A program made the translations under genes and the position numbers. DNA of 35,089 nt from a virus, in IMG/VR virus record IMGVR_UViG_3300029286_000138, positions 1 through 35,089 of that record; one strand, given 5' to 3'. This document shows positions 8,205 through 18,101 of the stretch, one piece after another. Numbering within the stretch: position 1 is the first letter of the stretch; the number at the start of each line of letters is the position of its first letter. Below the pieces are notes generated by a model. The model saw only the letters and a list, made by a program, of their open reading frames with translations, had not been told where the DNA came from and did no database searches.

Positions 8205-9088
8205 ATTCTTGTTGAATTTGTTAATATACCATTTTTAAATGTTACTGTTACTGTACCACTTGTCCCATCCATTTTACCAGTAAACTCAAAGGTGTGTGTC
8301 ACACCTTCAGAATTATCACTTGATTTATAATTTGAATATGGTTTAAAATAACCAGAATTTGTAGTTCCTGTTATAATTAGAGTTGGTACATATAATGTAG
8401 TAGTTCCTGATATATAGTAAAAATTAACATCGGTAGAAAATACACCACTTGAACCTGCTGTACCTGAACTCCCATAACCACCACTTGTACCAGAACTTCC
8501 ATAACTCAATCCACTAGTTCCACTAGATCCAGACCCACTAGTTCCACTAGATCCAGACCCACTAGTTCCACTAGATCCAGACCCACTAGTTCCACTGGAT
8601 CCAGACCCACTAGTTCCACTGGATCCAGACCCACTAGTTCCACTGGATCCAGACCCGCTAGTACCAGAACTTCCAAAACCACTCGTGCCTGAACTTCCAA
8701 AACCACCACTAGTACCAGAACTTCCAGAACCAGTTGTAAATCCAGTTACTTGATAGACTAAACCATTATCAATTGTTAATACGATACCATTATCAGCAAA
8801 AGTATCAATGTGTGACAAATTCAGATGTGGTGTATATAAAGTAGTTATCCCACTTTCCCAATATAAATTTACATCGGTACTGTAAGCTTTACCACTAGTC
8901 CCAGCACTACCAGCACTGCCCATAGCACCATTTGTACCAGATGTTCCACCTACATATGCAGAAACATAATCTTTTATCTGATCAAGTGTCACCTGTCTCA
9001 CTTCAGGATATGTATTTAAATCAACTGGAAATACATTATTCCCATTGATTGTTGGTTCTACATCTAAATTTCTTACGCGTTTACCCAT
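8201..9088 (-). CDS. Collagen-like tail fibre protein with perfect octapeptide repeats
   Basis: A 295-residue protein. Residues 1-45 are a globular attachment segment. Residues 46-195 include two blocks of GSSGTSG repeats separated by a short beta domain (STDVNLYWESGITTLYTPHL), and a similar domain (STDVNFYYISGTTTLYVPTL) follows the second block, an internal duplication. The C-terminal 50 residues are beta-rich. The collagen-like shaft implies a trimer. The octapeptide GSSGTSGS is encoded by six 24-base units at 8511-8654. First of three fibre-type genes that overlap or nearly touch, downstream of the tube paralogue. Confidence 0.85.
   Translation of the reverse strand: MGKRVRNLDVEPTINGNNVFPVDLNTYPEVRQVTLDQIKDYVSAYVGGTSGTNGAMGSAGSAGTSGKAYSTDVNLYWESGITTLYTPHLNLSHIDTFADNGIVLTIDNGLVYQVTGFTTGSGSSGTSGGFGSSGTSGFGSSGTSGSGSSGTSGSGSSGTSGSGSSGTSGSGSSGTSGSGSSGTSGSGSSGTSGLSYGSSGTSGGYGSSGTAGSSGVFSTDVNFYYISGTTTLYVPTLIITGTTNSGYFKPYSNYKSSDNSEGVTHTFEFTGKMDGTSGTVTVTFKNGILTNSTRI
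8511..8654 (+). repeat. Six tandem 24-bp repeats inside the fibre gene
   Basis: Six adjacent 24-base units begin CCACTAGTTCCACT on the plus strand. Units 1-3 continue AGATCCAGAC and units 4-6 GGATCCAGAC, so two triplets differ by one base. There are no spacers, so this is not a CRISPR array. The repeat encodes the collagen-like octapeptide of the gene at 8201-9088. The near-identity of units points to recent expansion by slippage or recombination. Confidence 0.95.
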
Positions 9089-9135
9089 CGAATATATTAT
9101 TGGTTTTTAGTCTATCTATTAATATATATAATTTT

Positions 9136-10248
9136 TTAACAATTCATGTATGTGATTGATAGTCCACCCAAATATTCCAATGAAATATTTATATCAACCA
9201 ATATATCACAATCACCTGAACAATTCGGAAAACATTTACCAATACCATCAGGATCAAGTAAATACATAGGATCTTTTTCTGTACCTTTCAATACAAATGT
9301 TGCTCCTTTGAAACCACTTTCCCTATTTTCTGTTGTACCGATTGTACATTCTACTGTATCTAATCCATTTTGAAATCCAAGTGCATAAAATTGATTATCC
9401 AAAGTTTTACAAACAGCTATTAAAGTTGTTTGTTTCACTTGATCATAAAATTTCAATATCGTTTCATCCAATCCGATAACTTTAAAATCCAATTTTGGTA
9501 TAGATTGTGCTACACCATTTGGAATATGTATCAATGCTTCTGTTAAGAATAATGCTGTTTGTCTTGGTATTGAAACTTTATACCATGATTTTGTTATGTA
9601 TGTTGGACCAAATGTACGAATTGGTCTAACCCATTTAGATTGATATGTTCCACCAGCTCCACCTAGTGATGTTGGTAAAGAATAGTATGGTGTAGCATAC
9701 ATCGCAGAATTACTTGTAATTTGAAAAGATGACCAATATGTATCGCCCATAGATTTTTTGAAATTTCCTATTAAATTTTCATTTAATAGTATTTGTTCCC
9801 ATTCTAATTTTGATGGAAGGTACCAATCTGTGTATCCACTTATATTGGCATTATGACACCACCAAGCAGCCATTGATCCATTACTACAACTATTCATAAT
9901 ATTTATTGTACTAGATAATCCATATCCTATATTTTCATTTGTGTATACACTAGTTTGTGCACATCCTGTCCAAAATGTCTTACCAGAAAAATCATCCTGT
10001 GCACAAATCAATCCCTCTGTTCCTCCATTCCAAGTATAAAATACAACACCACCTTGATAAATATCACCGATATTTTTAACAATCGGTATTGCTTCCCCGT
10101 CCATAGTTATACCAGAAAGTATTACATCATCCGGATATAATCTATAATCTATTAAATCAGAATAATTAGCAAGATAAATCTCTTTAACACCCGCTGGTGT
10201 ACCACATAAATTGGTTATTTTGTGTCCAAATCTCCTACAATTAGCCAT
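9136..10248 (-). CDS. Tail-tube-like protein with inserted DUF1566 domain
   Basis: A 370-residue protein. Residues 1-57 and about 218-350 are a paralogue of the tube-like protein at 4820-5377 (shared YLAN, ILSG, IPNG/ISNG, ALGFQNGLD and GFKGATF). Between them, about residues 58-217, lies a complete DUF1566 domain: GDIYQGGVVFYTWNGG, LICAQDD, GYTDWYLPSKLEWEQIL, TYWSSFQ and KWVRPIRTFGP. A Cys-rich tail (CFPNCSGDC) follows the core. It lies directly downstream of the tape measure gene. By analogy with tube proteins that carry outward Ig-like domains, the insert could decorate the tail surface, or the protein may cap the tube as a specialised minor subunit. Confidence 0.7.
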   Translation of the reverse strand: MANCRRFGHKITNLCGTPAGVKEIYLANYSDLIDYRLYPDDVILSGITMDGEAIPIVKNIGDIYQGGVVFYTWNGGTEGLICAQDDFSGKTFWTGCAQTSVYTNENIGYGLSSTINIMNSCSNGSMAAWWCHNANISGYTDWYLPSKLEWEQILLNENLIGNFKKSMGDTYWSSFQITSNSAMYATPYYSLPTSLGGAGGTYQSKWVRPIRTFGPTYITKSWYKVSIPRQTALFLTEALIHIPNGVAQSIPKLDFKVIGLDETILKFYDQVKQTTLIAVCKTLDNQFYALGFQNGLDTVECTIGTTENRESGFKGATFVLKGTEKDPMYLLDPDGIGKCFPNCSGDCDILVDINISLEYLGGLSITYMNC

Positions 10249-10263
10249 TATTTATACTTATTT

Positions 10264-13200
10264 TCACCATTTCGATCTTTGCTCCATTACTGAAACTTTT
10301 CTTTGTACTTTACTAACATCATATTCCGTTACATTAACAGGAATAGATGATGTACCAGCAACAACCTCTGTTACTATTTTCCTTAAACTACTTTCATCAA
10401 ATCCTCCATTTGTATTATAGTTATTTGTTACCATTTGACTTGTATTATTTGTTGGAATAACACCACCATTAGCAAATTTTGGTGTACCATAACTATAATT
10501 ACTTGTAAAATAATTATTTGAAATTGGTATCAATCCATTATTCAATCCATCTAATTTTTGTAACATTCCCGGTTGTTGAACAACAGATTTTCTTACAATA
10601 TATTCACCACCCTCAGCTACAATTGGAACACCACCACTTGAATGAGATGGTCCAGATACCTCACCCCCTAATTCGTATTCTGGCACTGGTTGTTTTGCTA
10701 TTAATCCAATTTGAGTGGCCACTAACGCTGCTGTTAGTGAAGCAAATATGGCACCTAATATTGGGTTTCCTGCACTTGCGTATGCAGATACAACTGCTAA
10801 CGCTCCATTGATAACCGCCTTTAAGATTGATGCTTGTTTTTCTTTTTGGAATTGTGCACGTTTCATTTGACGTTCTTGTTCCATCTTATTCTTTTCCGCT
10901 GCAGCTACTTTATCATCATATTGTTTTCTTGTGATTAATTGTTCATCAAGTAATGTTTGAAGATTATCTTTTTCTTGTGTTAACGCTTGATCCATTTGTT
11001 GTAACTGCATTTCCATTGCACGTGCATTCTGTTCTATGTAAGAATCAATTGCTGCTGTCATGATTTCACCTGTTTTATTGGCTAAATCCTGCATATAGGA
11101 TAACCAATTTTCTTTGAAATCTTTGCCAATTACTTTTGGATCCCAACCAAGTGAAAAATTATCCAATGGTTTTTGTGTTTGTATTTCATCTATTTTAATA
11201 ACAGTTTCATCGAGTGATTTATTCAAATCATCTAATGCTTGTGTTTCTGCAATAACACGTTCTTCACCTGTCATTGTAGATTCTATCCATTTCATACGTG
11301 CATCGTATGCAGCAATATAAGTATTCTTCAATTCATCTAATACTTGTACTTCTGCTTTACGATTTGCCTGTACATCTTTAAATGTATTGGTTGGAACTTT
11401 TTCTGCAGTTTGCATTGAATCAACCAAATTCTTTTGTAATGAAATCTTATCATTCCATAGTTTTACCCTATCTTCTAAAAATTTAACATCAACATCTAAT
11501 AATTTTTTGTTATTATCATCAGTAATTTGTTTAATCTTTACACCTTGATCAGTAACTAATTTTTCTTGGGTATTATTAAAATCATTAATTAATGCAACTC
11601 TTGTTTTATCTAAAATTTCATCATTCTTTATAATTAAATCATAATCTTTTTTAGATGCATCTTTCTTTAACTTTTCATTATCAGCAATCTTTTTATCCAA
11701 TGCTGCTAATTCCTTATCAAAATTAAACTTTAATTGTTGTTGTGCTAAATTACTTACACGAATTTGTTCCTCAATTTTATAATCACTATCATCAGTAATT
11801 AATTGTTTTGAATCAGCATTAAATTGTTTGTGCATATCCAATATCCTATTATATTCAGATATTTCAATATCACCAAATAAATTACTTTGTTTTATTGTAT
11901 TCAAGTCTTGGAAATATCTATTTTCCATTTCCAATTGTCTCTTTCTTATCTCTTCTGATCTCTTTAAAGATAATTCTTGTGTATCTGTCGAATACATATT
12001 TAGAATCAATCTATTATATTGATCCCAAGTTTCTTGCCATATTTGTAATAACTTTTCTCTTGTTGCTTTCTCTAATTGGATACGAGTATCTGCGTTAGCT
12101 TTATTCTTTTCAATTATTGCAAGTCCTGCTTCTTTATCTAGAATAATTAATTCTTTGTTCATCTTCTCGATACGAGTTTTATTCCAATTATCGAAGTTTG
12201 TCTTTACGGACTGTTTCATGGTTTGGAATAAGTACTCACCTTCTATCTCACCTGCTTGATATTTACGATTTATTTCTGCAAGTTCAAGTAATTGTTTTTG
12301 TTCTTCCCTCTTATATTCTTCCCAATATTTTCTACTTATTTCATTTCTTTTAGCTTGAGTTTCTGTCATTCTACCTGCCAAAACAGCAATTTTATCATCT
12401 AATGTACCTATTTCATTCCTTAATCCTTCAATTTGTTTCTGATAATCCTTCATCAAATCAATTGAAGTTTTAATTGCTGCCTGTACTTCCTTTTCTGCTT
12501 TAACTTGATTACTTTCTTCCAAGAATAATTTATTAAATGCCCATATTAAACCAGTAATAGCGATAGCAAATGCTGCCATCCATCCAAGTGATACTAATAG
12601 TGTCCTACCGAAATTAGCTGCTGCTGTTGCTGCTGATTGAAAACCTATTGGTAAAAATGAAATTAATTTTGTAGTTGTTGATACTTTACTACCAAAATTT
12701 CCGAAATTATTTCCTGTTTTATCAATTATATTACCTGTTTTATCAACTTCTAATCCTAACTCTCTTAATGATTTTAAAATAACAGATGGAACTATTTTAC
12801 CACCAGCATTTTTAAAATTGTTTAATTTGGTAGTAGTGGAATCCAATTTAGATCCAACATCACACAAACTTTTAGCCATTGGAAGTTGTTCCGGTTTGAG
12901 TCCAATCGTTTCAATTGCTTTTGAAAAAACACCCATTTGAGATGTAACATTATCTAATACTGTTTGATAACTGATATATGCTGCTTTTTGTTCTAAAACA
13001 GCTTTTGTTAAACCTTGTGTAGCTGCAGAACCAGCTAAATTTGAAGCTGTATTTGTATTTTGACTTTTAGTTGTATCTGTTATTTCTTGTGATAAACTTT
13101 GTGTTGCTTGTACTTGTTTTTGTGTAACAAATAATTCAGCGATTTTAGTAGCATATATTTTACCAAGAGTAATTAAACGTTTTGAGTCTGCTAATGACTG

Positions 13201-13572
13201 CAATGCATTACCAACAGCCATAAATTGAAGTATTTTCTTTTCAACTTCACCTGCTTTTTCGGATTCAACTCCAAGTAATGACATAACACCTGTTAAACCA
13301 GCAACAGCATTTGATGCAACACCAGCAAAACGAGCCATATTACCAAATACATCACCCGTATCAACATTGGATGCGGAAGCACGTAGGTCATCAAAGTCAC
13401 CTTTCAATTCTCCAAAACGAGCCTTTAATTTATCATTATCTTCTTTGGATAGTAGAGAACTACCAATAACACCTTTAAGTGCTGCCATTTCTCTTCTAAT
13501 ACCCGTTAAAGAACTATCAAATTGTTTGGTATCTAGCCCAACTTTTACATAGATTTCGTTAGTTTCTGCCAT
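10264..13572 (-). CDS. Tape measure protein
   Basis: At 1102 residues this is the long helical protein that sets tail length and passes DNA or itself into the host envelope. The N-terminus (VKVGLDTKQFDSSLTGIRREM) is typical of TP901-like tape measures. A hydrophobic segment lies near residues 325-345 (LGWMAAFAIAITGLIWAF). A long coiled-coil middle, rich in Glu, Lys and Gln, runs from about 350 to 880. A second hydrophobic stretch at 910-957 precedes a conserved ELGGEVSGPSHSSGGVPIVAEGGE-type end, here seen as ELGGEVSGPSHSSGG. At roughly 0.15 nm per residue the tail would be about 165 nm. The start overlaps the preceding small gene by 14 bases. Confidence 0.93.
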   Translation of the reverse strand: MAETNEIYVKVGLDTKQFDSSLTGIRREMAALKGVIGSSLLSKEDNDKLKARFGELKGDFDDLRASASNVDTGDVFGNMARFAGVASNAVAGLTGVMSLLGVESEKAGEVEKKILQFMAVGNALQSLADSKRLITLGKIYATKIAELFVTQKQVQATQSLSQEITDTTKSQNTNTASNLAGSAATQGLTKAVLEQKAAYISYQTVLDNVTSQMGVFSKAIETIGLKPEQLPMAKSLCDVGSKLDSTTTKLNNFKNAGGKIVPSVILKSLRELGLEVDKTGNIIDKTGNNFGNFGSKVSTTTKLISFLPIGFQSAATAAANFGRTLLVSLGWMAAFAIAITGLIWAFNKLFLEESNQVKAEKEVQAAIKTSIDLMKDYQKQIEGLRNEIGTLDDKIAVLAGRMTETQAKRNEISRKYWEEYKREEQKQLLELAEINRKYQAGEIEGEYLFQTMKQSVKTNFDNWNKTRIEKMNKELIILDKEAGLAIIEKNKANADTRIQLEKATREKLLQIWQETWDQYNRLILNMYSTDTQELSLKRSEEIRKRQLEMENRYFQDLNTIKQSNLFGDIEISEYNRILDMHKQFNADSKQLITDDSDYKIEEQIRVSNLAQQQLKFNFDKELAALDKKIADNEKLKKDASKKDYDLIIKNDEILDKTRVALINDFNNTQEKLVTDQGVKIKQITDDNNKKLLDVDVKFLEDRVKLWNDKISLQKNLVDSMQTAEKVPTNTFKDVQANRKAEVQVLDELKNTYIAAYDARMKWIESTMTGEERVIAETQALDDLNKSLDETVIKIDEIQTQKPLDNFSLGWDPKVIGKDFKENWLSYMQDLANKTGEIMTAAIDSYIEQNARAMEMQLQQMDQALTQEKDNLQTLLDEQLITRKQYDDKVAAAEKNKMEQERQMKRAQFQKEKQASILKAVINGALAVVSAYASAGNPILGAIFASLTAALVATQIGLIAKQPVPEYELGGEVSGPSHSSGGVPIVAEGGEYIVRKSVVQQPGMLQKLDGLNNGLIPISNNYFTSNYSYGTPKFANGGVIPTNNTSQMVTNNYNTNGGFDESSLRKIVTEVVAGTSSIPVNVTEYDVSKVQRKVSVMEQRSKW

Positions 13573-13801
13573 ATTTCTTTATTATTTCTTGTGTTAAGAC
13601 ATCACAAACATTGTACATGTCCAACTCCATTGTATCCAATTGATAGGATTTACATGCATTGATAAATCCACGCTTGTATATATACTTTTTAACAATCTTA
13701 TAGAATTGATCAATGATATAAATATCATCCTTACTTAATATCAATTCAGTTCTCTTGATATCTTTTAACGAATAAATTAAATTGAAACATTCTAAATTCA
13801 T
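13559..13801 (-). CDS. Small protein encoded directly upstream of the tape measure gene
   Basis: An 80-residue, helical, Lys/Tyr/Asp-rich protein with no recognised domain. It overlaps the tape measure start by 14 bases. Tail assembly chaperones usually sit here, but this protein is short, has no visible frameshift extension, and a better chaperone candidate lies at 21034-21737. Three Cys residues are present, with no clear metal motif. Probably a small tail-assembly factor; function unknown. Confidence 0.6.
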   Translation of the reverse strand: MNLECFNLIYSLKDIKRTELILSKDDIYIIDQFYKIVKKYIYKRGFINACKSYQLDTMELDMYNVCDVLTQEIIKKYGRN

Positions 13802-13816
13802 AACTTTTATATATTT

Positions 13817-16800
13817 TTATAGATTATTTGTGTACCAGTTAATACCATCAGAATAAATAAATACCAATCTATTATTAGCATCTAATGTAGTGAATGGTGT
13901 TCCAATACCTTCCATACCAATTACTATTGGATTTGAGGTAGCGTTATTCGCTAAATCATGAATGATAAAAACTTTACCATCAATTTTATCAACATCCATC
14001 AAAGTAATTGCTCTACTAGTAACACCTGTATAATTATCACCAATAACAAAATCACCACTTGTTTGATAAGTTGCTGTTGTTTTAATGGTGTTATTGAATG
14101 TTCCAGACTTACTTGAATAATTATCACTTACCCAAGTTTCTGTAACACCAGATTTAGTATCTGTATAACTTTGACTATCCGTTACCGCTTGTGTATAAGT
14201 ATTTCCAGTTACAGAATAAACAAATTCTTCCGTAACAACTGTACTTAAGTCCTTACCACTAATGTAAGTTTTACTATTCTCTGTAACTGTAATTCCGGTT
14301 GTACCAATTAATACAACATCAGTAACACCACTCGAAATAATGTTATCACTTGAATTCATCAAAACAATTTTACTATCTGTAACAGTATTATTATTTGAAT
14401 TAATAAATACACTTGTATTCAAATTGGTAACACCAGATACCGTTGTACCTGTTATTTCAAAATTAAAATCACTTGAAACATCAATATTATTACCCTGTGA
14501 ACCAATTAAAACAACATCATTTTGATTAACAGTATTATTTTTACTACCAATTAATACAGTATTATTGTTATTTACGATATTATTATCACCCTGAACAAAT
14601 GAATCATTGGAGTTTATAGTATTATTTTTACCCATTATAATACCTCTTGCATTAGCAGGATATGAATTATTTGAATAAGGAGTTGAACCCATATCCAAAT
14701 CACCTGTCTGATCCGAATAAGTTTCATTGGAAGTAAGTAAATTACCACCCAAATTTAACATTAGTCCACCACCATTACCTATTCCAATACCTATTCCACC
14801 ACCACCGATACCTCCACCACCTGTAGCACCACCAGTTGATTGACAACCTGCACTTTGGAATATTTTCCAAGTAGGTGTATCAATTGAGAATGGTAAATTG
14901 TAGTAAGTATATCTTATCAATTCAACTTTACATTCTTGTCCATTTGTCCAGTCAATGATTTTATTCAAATAATAATAAGTATTGCCTATTCTTATCTTTT
15001 TACGGAAATTCAACATCGCAATATCACTATGATTTAATCTCATTGTGTATGTAACCAATTTTGAATTTGGGTCCATATACAATGCAATCTTTTCTTTCCA
15101 GTAATTCTTGAACAAATTAAATAAAGTGTATTTATGTAATTTAGAAAAGTAATATTTTTGTACACCCCAGTTTAAATCTTTCGTTGGATTATATGGATTA
15201 TCCCAATGTCCCGCGTAAGGAAAGAAATTCCTTGTTGTACCAGCACCAAAGTAGAATTCACCCAATCTATACCAATTCATACCTGATGTTGTACCAGATG
15301 TTGTCCCAGATAGGTAAGATAATACAGAAATCTTACTTAATGATTGTCCACCTAAATCCGATGGTAATAATTTTTTACGGTACATGATTTTAGTAGAAAA
15401 TGTTTGGTCACTTTTCTTGTTATCAGTTAACCAAGTTTTTCTTTTACCATCATTCCATAAACTTGACATCAACCAAGATGATGTTCCAAAATTTCTAATA
15501 AAACATGTACTAAACAAACTATCAATTTTCATACTACCCTCTGATAAATATGGATTTGTTATTGTCATAGAACCATAAGGAACTGTATATTCCTCACTAT
15601 ATTTTTTAGTTAAATCATCATTACCATCCTTAACATATTGAAATAATACATCTTTATTCACTAAATCAGGTATTCTATCAATAATTTCTTCACCTTTTCC
15701 ATCAACTTTATAAGTCCAATCCGTTGTTTCTGTAATACCAGAACGAAAGAAATCATTCCAAGGTTCAATTATTATATTACCCGGAACATCTTTATCTTCT
15801 TGATATATAAGATTATACATATTAGATATACCTTTAATCAAATCAATTTGTTTCATATCAGGTAAAATATTGTTCATGTGAACCATGTTACCCTCGTAAA
15901 GATATGGTTTGTTGTTGTAATCGTTATTACAATAAGATAAGATTTTGTTCACCATCACCCAAGTTTGTACCCAACCACCTGTCATTGGTGTACCTACTGA
16001 TCTCCATTTAAATTCATCAGCACTAGCACGTATTGTCATATAGAAATATACTTTATCATTAACATATAAATCTTGTTCAGAAATATCCAATGATACTACC
16101 TGATTATTCAAAATCCAGTCCTCACCTTTTGTTCCCGGGTATCTTGCGAAAGCGTTTGGATTTGGATCACCAAAGTTACCAACGTGGGGGTTGTTAATGT
16201 AAACTGTTTCTACTGTTTCACCGATATTTTCATGGACACCAGATGGTGTGATACGGTAACAATGTAATCCTATTTCTACCGTATTGTATTGACCGTATTC
16301 ATCACCACTTGTCCATGCTCCATAAAAAGGTGCGTTATTACTATCATATGGTTTGCCAAATAAATCATATGAAATAAAAGCGTGTAATTTATAATTACCT
16401 GACCTACGAACATTCCACCATTTGTTTGTAGTATCCCAACTTAATCCTGTTGATCCTGTATTGTTAAATAAAGAAACTGTATTACCTGAATAATCCATTA
16501 AACAACCACTCATTTGATCAAATGGTAATTTATTTCCTCTTGTTCTTCCATCGGAATATGAATAGAAATTGTGTAATCCACATTTAAATACATAACTTGA
16601 TGATGTATTACATGGTGATTGTACCGCTGGTAATATACCACCTGAATAACCAGCAATATCGTAACCACTCCAATATGTCCAACCTGTCATTGAACTCCCG
16701 TGTGCAAAAGTACCAGATGTTGTTCCAGCGGTATCACCTGACATATTTACACTAATACCAATCTGAAATTTATTCTTATCCAATTCAAAAGTATCTTCTG

Positions 16801-18049
16801 ATACATTTTTTGTTAATGGTATAATCAATGATTTAAATTCAGTACTATTTAAGAAATTACTTGAATACTGATAACCCGCATCAGCAAATATCTTATCCCA
16901 TAATTCTTTTACATAAATTGCAGGTCTCACACAAGTAAAATCTAATTTTGTTCCATCCTCAAATCCTTGATAATCAATAAATGGGTAAAAATAACCAACC
17001 GAATTATTGTACATTGTTGTATTGTTATACGATGCAATAACATTTGGTATTGTGTAAAGATGATCATATTCACTAAAATCCAAATCATCAATTGGATTAT
17101 CATTATTAGATAACATCTTGTCACCAATTGAATCTGCTAATGATTTTACATTACCATAGAAAGTTCCCTCATATTCAATGAAATATTCTCCCTTAATAAC
17201 TTTTTCCAATTCAAAATATCCAACCATTAATTGTATTGTATCTTGATAAATACCTGCAGGAATTCTCTTGTTCAAAAATATAACTGTATCTCCTGTTGTA
17301 TTACCAATGAATAAATTTTCATCAAATAACATTTTAAAGATTTGATTATTATTTGGTGTTCCCGGAACTTTTATGGTTTTGGAATAGTTTGATGCTCTTC
17401 CACTAAAATCTGTTGTGATTTGAAAATTTAAAACGAAAGTATCCTCATCATAAAGATCCAATCTAACAGTTGTGCCCATACTTGGTATTATGGTAAGATT
17501 TGAAAAACCTCCCGTAAATCCGGGACTTGGAATAATTTGAACTTGTTGTGTTTGTATTGTAGTTGTACCTGTCACATATATTTGTTGTGATTGTCTACCA
17601 TTTGTTGTTATTGGTAGTCCAGTTACACCATAAAGAACCGGAGTAATACTATCTGTATTTCCTGATTGTAATCCTTTCACATCTATCGAAACAGTATAAT
17701 AACCCGCGTCAAACATTGGATCAGATACTGGTTGTAAATCCATCCAAATTGGTTCCGTACTACCCGCGTCAGATCTCATCCAACCTGCATTATTATTTTC
17801 CAAAGTATCAAATGTCCAACCACTTATCATTGTAACTTGATCTGTATTACCTTGTATTGTACTTGATGGTACATTCATAAGATAAGTAGTATTACCACTC
17901 CAACCATTTCCATAATTCATAAATGATTGTTGTCCACCACCCTCACCAATTCCGGTTCCTCCACCTATACCAGTTCCACCACCAACACTTTGATTGGATT
18001 GGTTAATTATTTCTGGACGATATATCAGCCTGATTTCATTTGCTATCAT
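13817..18049 (-). CDS. Large tail hub / tip protein with C-terminal fibre-like repeats
   Basis: A 1410-residue protein. The first 40 residues include a GGGTGIGGGTGIG-like linker. A carbohydrate-binding-like beta region follows (residues 40-200), then a segment with ITTDFSGRASNYSKTIKVPG (about 210-245) seen in tail proteins of Bacteroidota phages. Around 770-870 a hub-like region reads IKGISNMYNLIYQEDKDVPG and later FFRSG, TDWTYKVDGKG and VKDGNDDLTKKYSEEYTVPYG. A glycine hinge near 1072-1095 leads to an array of N-N-T-V and I-G-S repeats (about 1125-1260), like YadA-head or beta-helix fibres, and a short C-terminal cap. It probably combines the baseplate hub and a central fibre. Confidence 0.75.
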   Translation of the reverse strand: MIANEIRLIYRPEIINQSNQSVGGGTGIGGGTGIGEGGGQQSFMNYGNGWSGNTTYLMNVPSSTIQGNTDQVTMISGWTFDTLENNNAGWMRSDAGSTEPIWMDLQPVSDPMFDAGYYTVSIDVKGLQSGNTDSITPVLYGVTGLPITTNGRQSQQIYVTGTTTIQTQQVQIIPSPGFTGGFSNLTIIPSMGTTVRLDLYDEDTFVLNFQITTDFSGRASNYSKTIKVPGTPNNNQIFKMLFDENLFIGNTTGDTVIFLNKRIPAGIYQDTIQLMVGYFELEKVIKGEYFIEYEGTFYGNVKSLADSIGDKMLSNNDNPIDDLDFSEYDHLYTIPNVIASYNNTTMYNNSVGYFYPFIDYQGFEDGTKLDFTCVRPAIYVKELWDKIFADAGYQYSSNFLNSTEFKSLIIPLTKNVSEDTFELDKNKFQIGISVNMSGDTAGTTSGTFAHGSSMTGWTYWSGYDIAGYSGGILPAVQSPCNTSSSYVFKCGLHNFYSYSDGRTRGNKLPFDQMSGCLMDYSGNTVSLFNNTGSTGLSWDTTNKWWNVRRSGNYKLHAFISYDLFGKPYDSNNAPFYGAWTSGDEYGQYNTVEIGLHCYRITPSGVHENIGETVETVYINNPHVGNFGDPNPNAFARYPGTKGEDWILNNQVVSLDISEQDLYVNDKVYFYMTIRASADEFKWRSVGTPMTGGWVQTWVMVNKILSYCNNDYNNKPYLYEGNMVHMNNILPDMKQIDLIKGISNMYNLIYQEDKDVPGNIIIEPWNDFFRSGITETTDWTYKVDGKGEEIIDRIPDLVNKDVLFQYVKDGNDDLTKKYSEEYTVPYGSMTITNPYLSEGSMKIDSLFSTCFIRNFGTSSWLMSSLWNDGKRKTWLTDNKKSDQTFSTKIMYRKKLLPSDLGGQSLSKISVLSYLSGTTSGTTSGMNWYRLGEFYFGAGTTRNFFPYAGHWDNPYNPTKDLNWGVQKYYFSKLHKYTLFNLFKNYWKEKIALYMDPNSKLVTYTMRLNHSDIAMLNFRKKIRIGNTYYYLNKIIDWTNGQECKVELIRYTYYNLPFSIDTPTWKIFQSAGCQSTGGATGGGGIGGGGIGIGIGNGGGLMLNLGGNLLTSNETYSDQTGDLDMGSTPYSNNSYPANARGIIMGKNNTINSNDSFVQGDNNIVNNNNTVLIGSKNNTVNQNDVVLIGSQGNNIDVSSDFNFEITGTTVSGVTNLNTSVFINSNNNTVTDSKIVLMNSSDNIISSGVTDVVLIGTTGITVTENSKTYISGKDLSTVVTEEFVYSVTGNTYTQAVTDSQSYTDTKSGVTETWVSDNYSSKSGTFNNTIKTTATYQTSGDFVIGDNYTGVTSRAITLMDVDKIDGKVFIIHDLANNATSNPIVIGMEGIGTPFTTLDANNRLVFIYSDGINWYTNNL

Positions 18050-18101
18050 ACTTTATTTCTCTTTTTATATTTTTTACCAAGATTATATGTGTGTCCTATT
18101 A

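Noticed and set aside
8511-8654. Possible CRISPR array
   Set aside because: The 24-base units are directly adjacent with no spacers and encode protein repeats in a fibre gene.
6524-10248. Diversity-generating retroelement acting on the DUF1566 domains
   Set aside because: No reverse transcriptase, template repeat or near-identical variable region was found in the window.
10518-10811. Plus-strand 97-codon frame
   Set aside because: It is antisense to the conserved C-terminal end of the tape measure protein, with no leader or recognisable protein character.
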